DNA from: JBLHLB01 sp047618505
GTDB taxonomy: Bacteria > Planctomycetota > UBA1135 > GCA-002686595
Assembly: GCA_047618505.1 (NCBI GenBank)
Contig: JBLHLB010000179.1
Location: forward strand, 1 to 8,226
Direction: 5' to 3'
DNA: 8,226 bases
Every line of letters begins with the position of its first letter. Positions within the stretch are counted from its first letter, which is position 1. Under the pieces are notes generated by a model. The model did no database searches, was not told where the DNA came from, and was given only the letters and a program-made list of their open reading frames with translations. The position numbers were made by a program, and so were the translations under genes. Below, one piece after another: positions 6,116-8,226 of this stretch.

Positions 6116-8194
6116 ATGGAATCCAGTTCGAACCGGTCGCAGACGTGCTCATTTCGAGCAGTCGATCTGCCAACGGCACGCTCGAGCTCACGAAGTGGCG
6201 CGGTGATGCCCCGCCGCCAAGGCAGGCGGCTCGGGTTCGGATGTGTCGCCCTTCTGCTAGGCACGGCTTTCGCCTCTGCTCAGGGCCAACCGGATATCGT
6301 CAAGGCGTCGCAGAAGATCAGCAACCTGGCCGGCGGGCTCGGCATGCTGATCGATGCGGGTGACGTCTTTGGCAATAGCTACTTGGTCGGGGACGTGAAC
6401 GGCGACGGCTTGGATGATGTGGCGATCGGCGCAGGTGGATCGGACGACGGAGTCGTGGGAGCTGGAGCCATCTGGCTAATGACACTAGACACCGCTGGGA
6501 TTGTCGCCAGCGCATCCAAGATCAGCTCGACCTTCGGCGGCTTCGGCGGCCTCCTCGATACCGGCGACGCCTTCGGCTCTTCGGTCTCTTCCGTCGGCGA
6601 CATCGACGGCGACGGAGTCATGGATATCGCGGTCGGAGCGCGCGGAGACACGGACGGTGCGGCCGCTTCGACTTGGCGGGGCGCGGTCTGGATCCTGCGC
6701 ATGAACGTCGACCGGACGGTGAAAGCCTGGTCGAAAATCAACGAGAGCAATGGCGGATTTACGGGTGTCTTCGACGACTACGAGTACTTCGGCAGCGGCC
6801 TCGCGAGCCTGGGCGATCTAAACGGCGACGGTATCTGCGACGTTGCGGTGGGCGCGCGCTCAAACAGCCCGGGGCAGGCCGGTGACGGGAATGGTGGCAG
6901 CGTCTGGATCCTGTTCCTCGACGCCACGGGGGGTGTGATCTCTCATACGGAAATCTCCAACGGCATGGGCGGCTTCCAGGGCACTTTGGACAACGGCGAC
7001 CAATTCGGAAACGCCGTCTCGAATATCGGCGACTTCGACGGTGACGGCGTTGTCGACATCGCCGTCGGCGTCAAGCGCGACGACGACGGTGGTGTCGGCG
7101 GCTCAGACGACTACGGGGCAGTCTACGTGCTGCTCCTCAACACAGATGGCACCGTCAAGGCCGAACAGAAGATCAGTCTCACGCAGGGCAACTTCCAGGG
7201 TAGCGTCACGCTCGCCGGCTTTTTCGGAACGACCGTGACCTCGGTCGGAGACTTGGATGGTGACGGAGTCACCGACCTCGCCGTCGGAGCCAAGGGAGAT
7301 AGTGACGGCTCGCCGCGGTCCGGATCGACATTCCTACTCTTCATGAACGCGGACAGCACGGTTCGGACACACGCCAAGATCAGCGAGACGGCGGGCGGTT
7401 TCAGAGAAGACCTCGACACAGGGGACTTCTTCGGCTCAGGGCTGACCTGCATTGGTGATCTTGATCTGGACGGGGCCCAAGACCTCTTGGTCGGTGCCCG
7501 CACGGACGACGACGGCGGCTTAGACGCCGGCGCGGTCTACGTCATTTTCCTGGACGGCAGCGCCTGGGCTGCCCCGGTCGCGGATTTCGACGTATCCCCG
7601 ACGAGCGGTCTCGCACCGCTCCAGACGACCTTCACAGACACGTCTAGCGGAGCCGTGAGCACCTGGAATTGGGACTTCGGCGACGGATCCACGGCGTCGG
7701 TCGCAAACCCGCTGCACAACTATCTCGCCGAGGGCCTCTATTCGACCTCGCTGACGGTCTCAGGAGTCTTCGGCTCGGACACGATCGTCTACGAAGACAT
7801 CGTGTTCGTCTCGGATGACATGGCCATCGCCACTCAGCGCAACGGCACCGGTTTGAATCCATTGATCTTCAGCTCGGTAACCCTCCCGCTGCTCGACGAG
7901 GATTGGCAGAGCGCCGTCGACGTGACCGGCTTTCCGAACGCCAGCCTGGTCGCGCTGGTTGCGTTAGAGTCTCCGCTGAGCGCTCTAACGCTGCCACAGG
8001 GCGAGCTTCTGGTCGACGTTCTGTCCGCGCCGTACCTGAGCGTGATCGCCGTGCCGAGTTCCGGGACCGCCTCCTTCTCGGTCTCCCTTCCGCTCGACCT
8101 CTCACTGCCCGGACTACCCGTCTTCAATCAGTGCGTCGTCTTCTCCGGCGCGGCGACGCTCACCAACGCCGTCGACCTCGTTCTTGGTCTATAG
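6116..8194 (+). CDS. Secreted integrin-alpha-like FG-GAP protein with PKD domain
   Basis: This 692-residue protein is predicted to be exported. The hydrophobic signal segment (LGFGCVALLLGTAFASA, cleavage near ASA-QG) lies about 40 residues in, after a Ser/Arg-rich leader. The internal ATG at 6206 (MPRRQGRR) would give a conventional signal peptide and may be the true start; 6116 has the better upstream purine run. Residues 66-487 are six FG-GAP repeats of 67-73 residues, each with KI(S/N), mostly GGF and DxGDxFG elements, and then a calcium loop such as GDIDGDGVMDIAVGA. Residues about 488-567 are a PKD domain (PVADFDVSPTSGLAPL, WNWDFGDGS, HNYLAEGLYSTSLTV). Residues about 575-692 form a beta-rich C-terminal module resembling that of the gene at 4059. 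The architecture suggests a calcium-stabilised surface or matrix protein, perhaps adhesive. The TAG stop is followed by only 32 bases. Confidence 0.92.
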   Translation: MESSSNRSQTCSFRAVDLPTARSSSRSGAVMPRRQGRRLGFGCVALLLGTAFASAQGQPDIVKASQKISNLAGGLGMLIDAGDVFGNSYLVGDVNGDGLDDVAIGAGGSDDGVVGAGAIWLMTLDTAGIVASASKISSTFGGFGGLLDTGDAFGSSVSSVGDIDGDGVMDIAVGARGDTDGAAASTWRGAVWILRMNVDRTVKAWSKINESNGGFTGVFDDYEYFGSGLASLGDLNGDGICDVAVGARSNSPGQAGDGNGGSVWILFLDATGGVISHTEISNGMGGFQGTLDNGDQFGNAVSNIGDFDGDGVVDIAVGVKRDDDGGVGGSDDYGAVYVLLLNTDGTVKAEQKISLTQGNFQGSVTLAGFFGTTVTSVGDLDGDGVTDLAVGAKGDSDGSPRSGSTFLLFMNADSTVRTHAKISETAGGFREDLDTGDFFGSGLTCIGDLDLDGAQDLLVGARTDDDGGLDAGAVYVIFLDGSAWAAPVADFDVSPTSGLAPLQTTFTDTSSGAVSTWNWDFGDGSTASVANPLHNYLAEGLYSTSLTVSGVFGSDTIVYEDIVFVSDDMAIATQRNGTGLNPLIFSSVTLPLLDEDWQSAVDVTGFPNASLVALVALESPLSALTLPQGELLVDVLSAPYLSVIAVPSSGTASFSVSLPLDLSLPGLPVFNQCVVFSGAATLTNAVDLVLGL
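6311..7576 (+). repeat. Six tandem FG-GAP protein repeats within the PKD-protein gene
   Basis: Units are at 6311-6511, 6512-6727, 6728-6943, 6944-7162, 7163-7369 and 7370-7576, that is 67, 72, 72, 73, 69 and 69 codons. Each starts with KIS or KIN (EIS in unit 4) and carries an FG turn, a DxDxDGxxD calcium loop, an AVG-type strand and a closing hydrophobic strand such as AVWILRMN. Unit 5 departs most at its start (VTLAGFFG in place of LDxGDxFG). Identity is clear at protein level but codon choice differs, so this is not a recent tandem duplication. Confidence 0.85.
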
Positions 8195-8226
8195 GCCCCT
8201 GACGGCTTTCGCCCCTCTCCCACCTC

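Overview
The window is GC-rich bacterial DNA holding the 3' end of a lon protease gene, three long intact genes for predicted exported proteins, and two decayed genes. The exported proteins suggest a planctomycete-like bacterium: a HEAT-repeat plus von Willebrand A protein, an FG-GAP/VCBS protein with an ASPIC/UnbV domain, and an integrin-like FG-GAP protein with a PKD domain. This assignment is inferred from protein style only. No rRNA, tRNA, CRISPR array or insertion sequence was seen.

Layout: 1-368 (+) is the C-terminal proteolytic domain of Lon, with both catalytic residues. 414-891 (-) is a DinB-superfamily pseudogene, convergent with lon, carrying an amber codon at codon 6 and a one-base frameshift. 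892-1257 holds no recognised gene. 1258-3162 (+) encodes the secreted HEAT/VWA protein with a complete MIDAS metal site. 3294-3716 (+) is a peroxiredoxin-like pseudogene with two in-frame amber codons, a missing catalytic Cys and an apparent internal deletion. 3717-4058 has no recognised gene except a possible 17-codon leader ORF at its end. 4059-5918 (+) encodes a seven-repeat VCBS/ASPIC protein. 6116-8194 (+) encodes a six-repeat FG-GAP plus PKD protein.

The three large genes point the same way but are separated by gaps and remnants, so they do not form a tight operon. All three products appear to be exported beta-propeller, adhesion or scaffold-type proteins. The two propeller proteins end in C-terminal modules that look related to each other and may be a shared export, anchoring or adhesion domain.

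The least expected signals are these. Short proline-rich ORFs end in an ATGA overlap with the start codons of both the VWA gene and the ASPIC gene, neither of which has a clear Shine-Dalgarno site at its own start. Two small cytoplasmic-type genes have decayed while their large neighbours are intact. The two propeller proteins appear to share their C-terminal module. Nothing here clearly forms a new defence or metabolic system.
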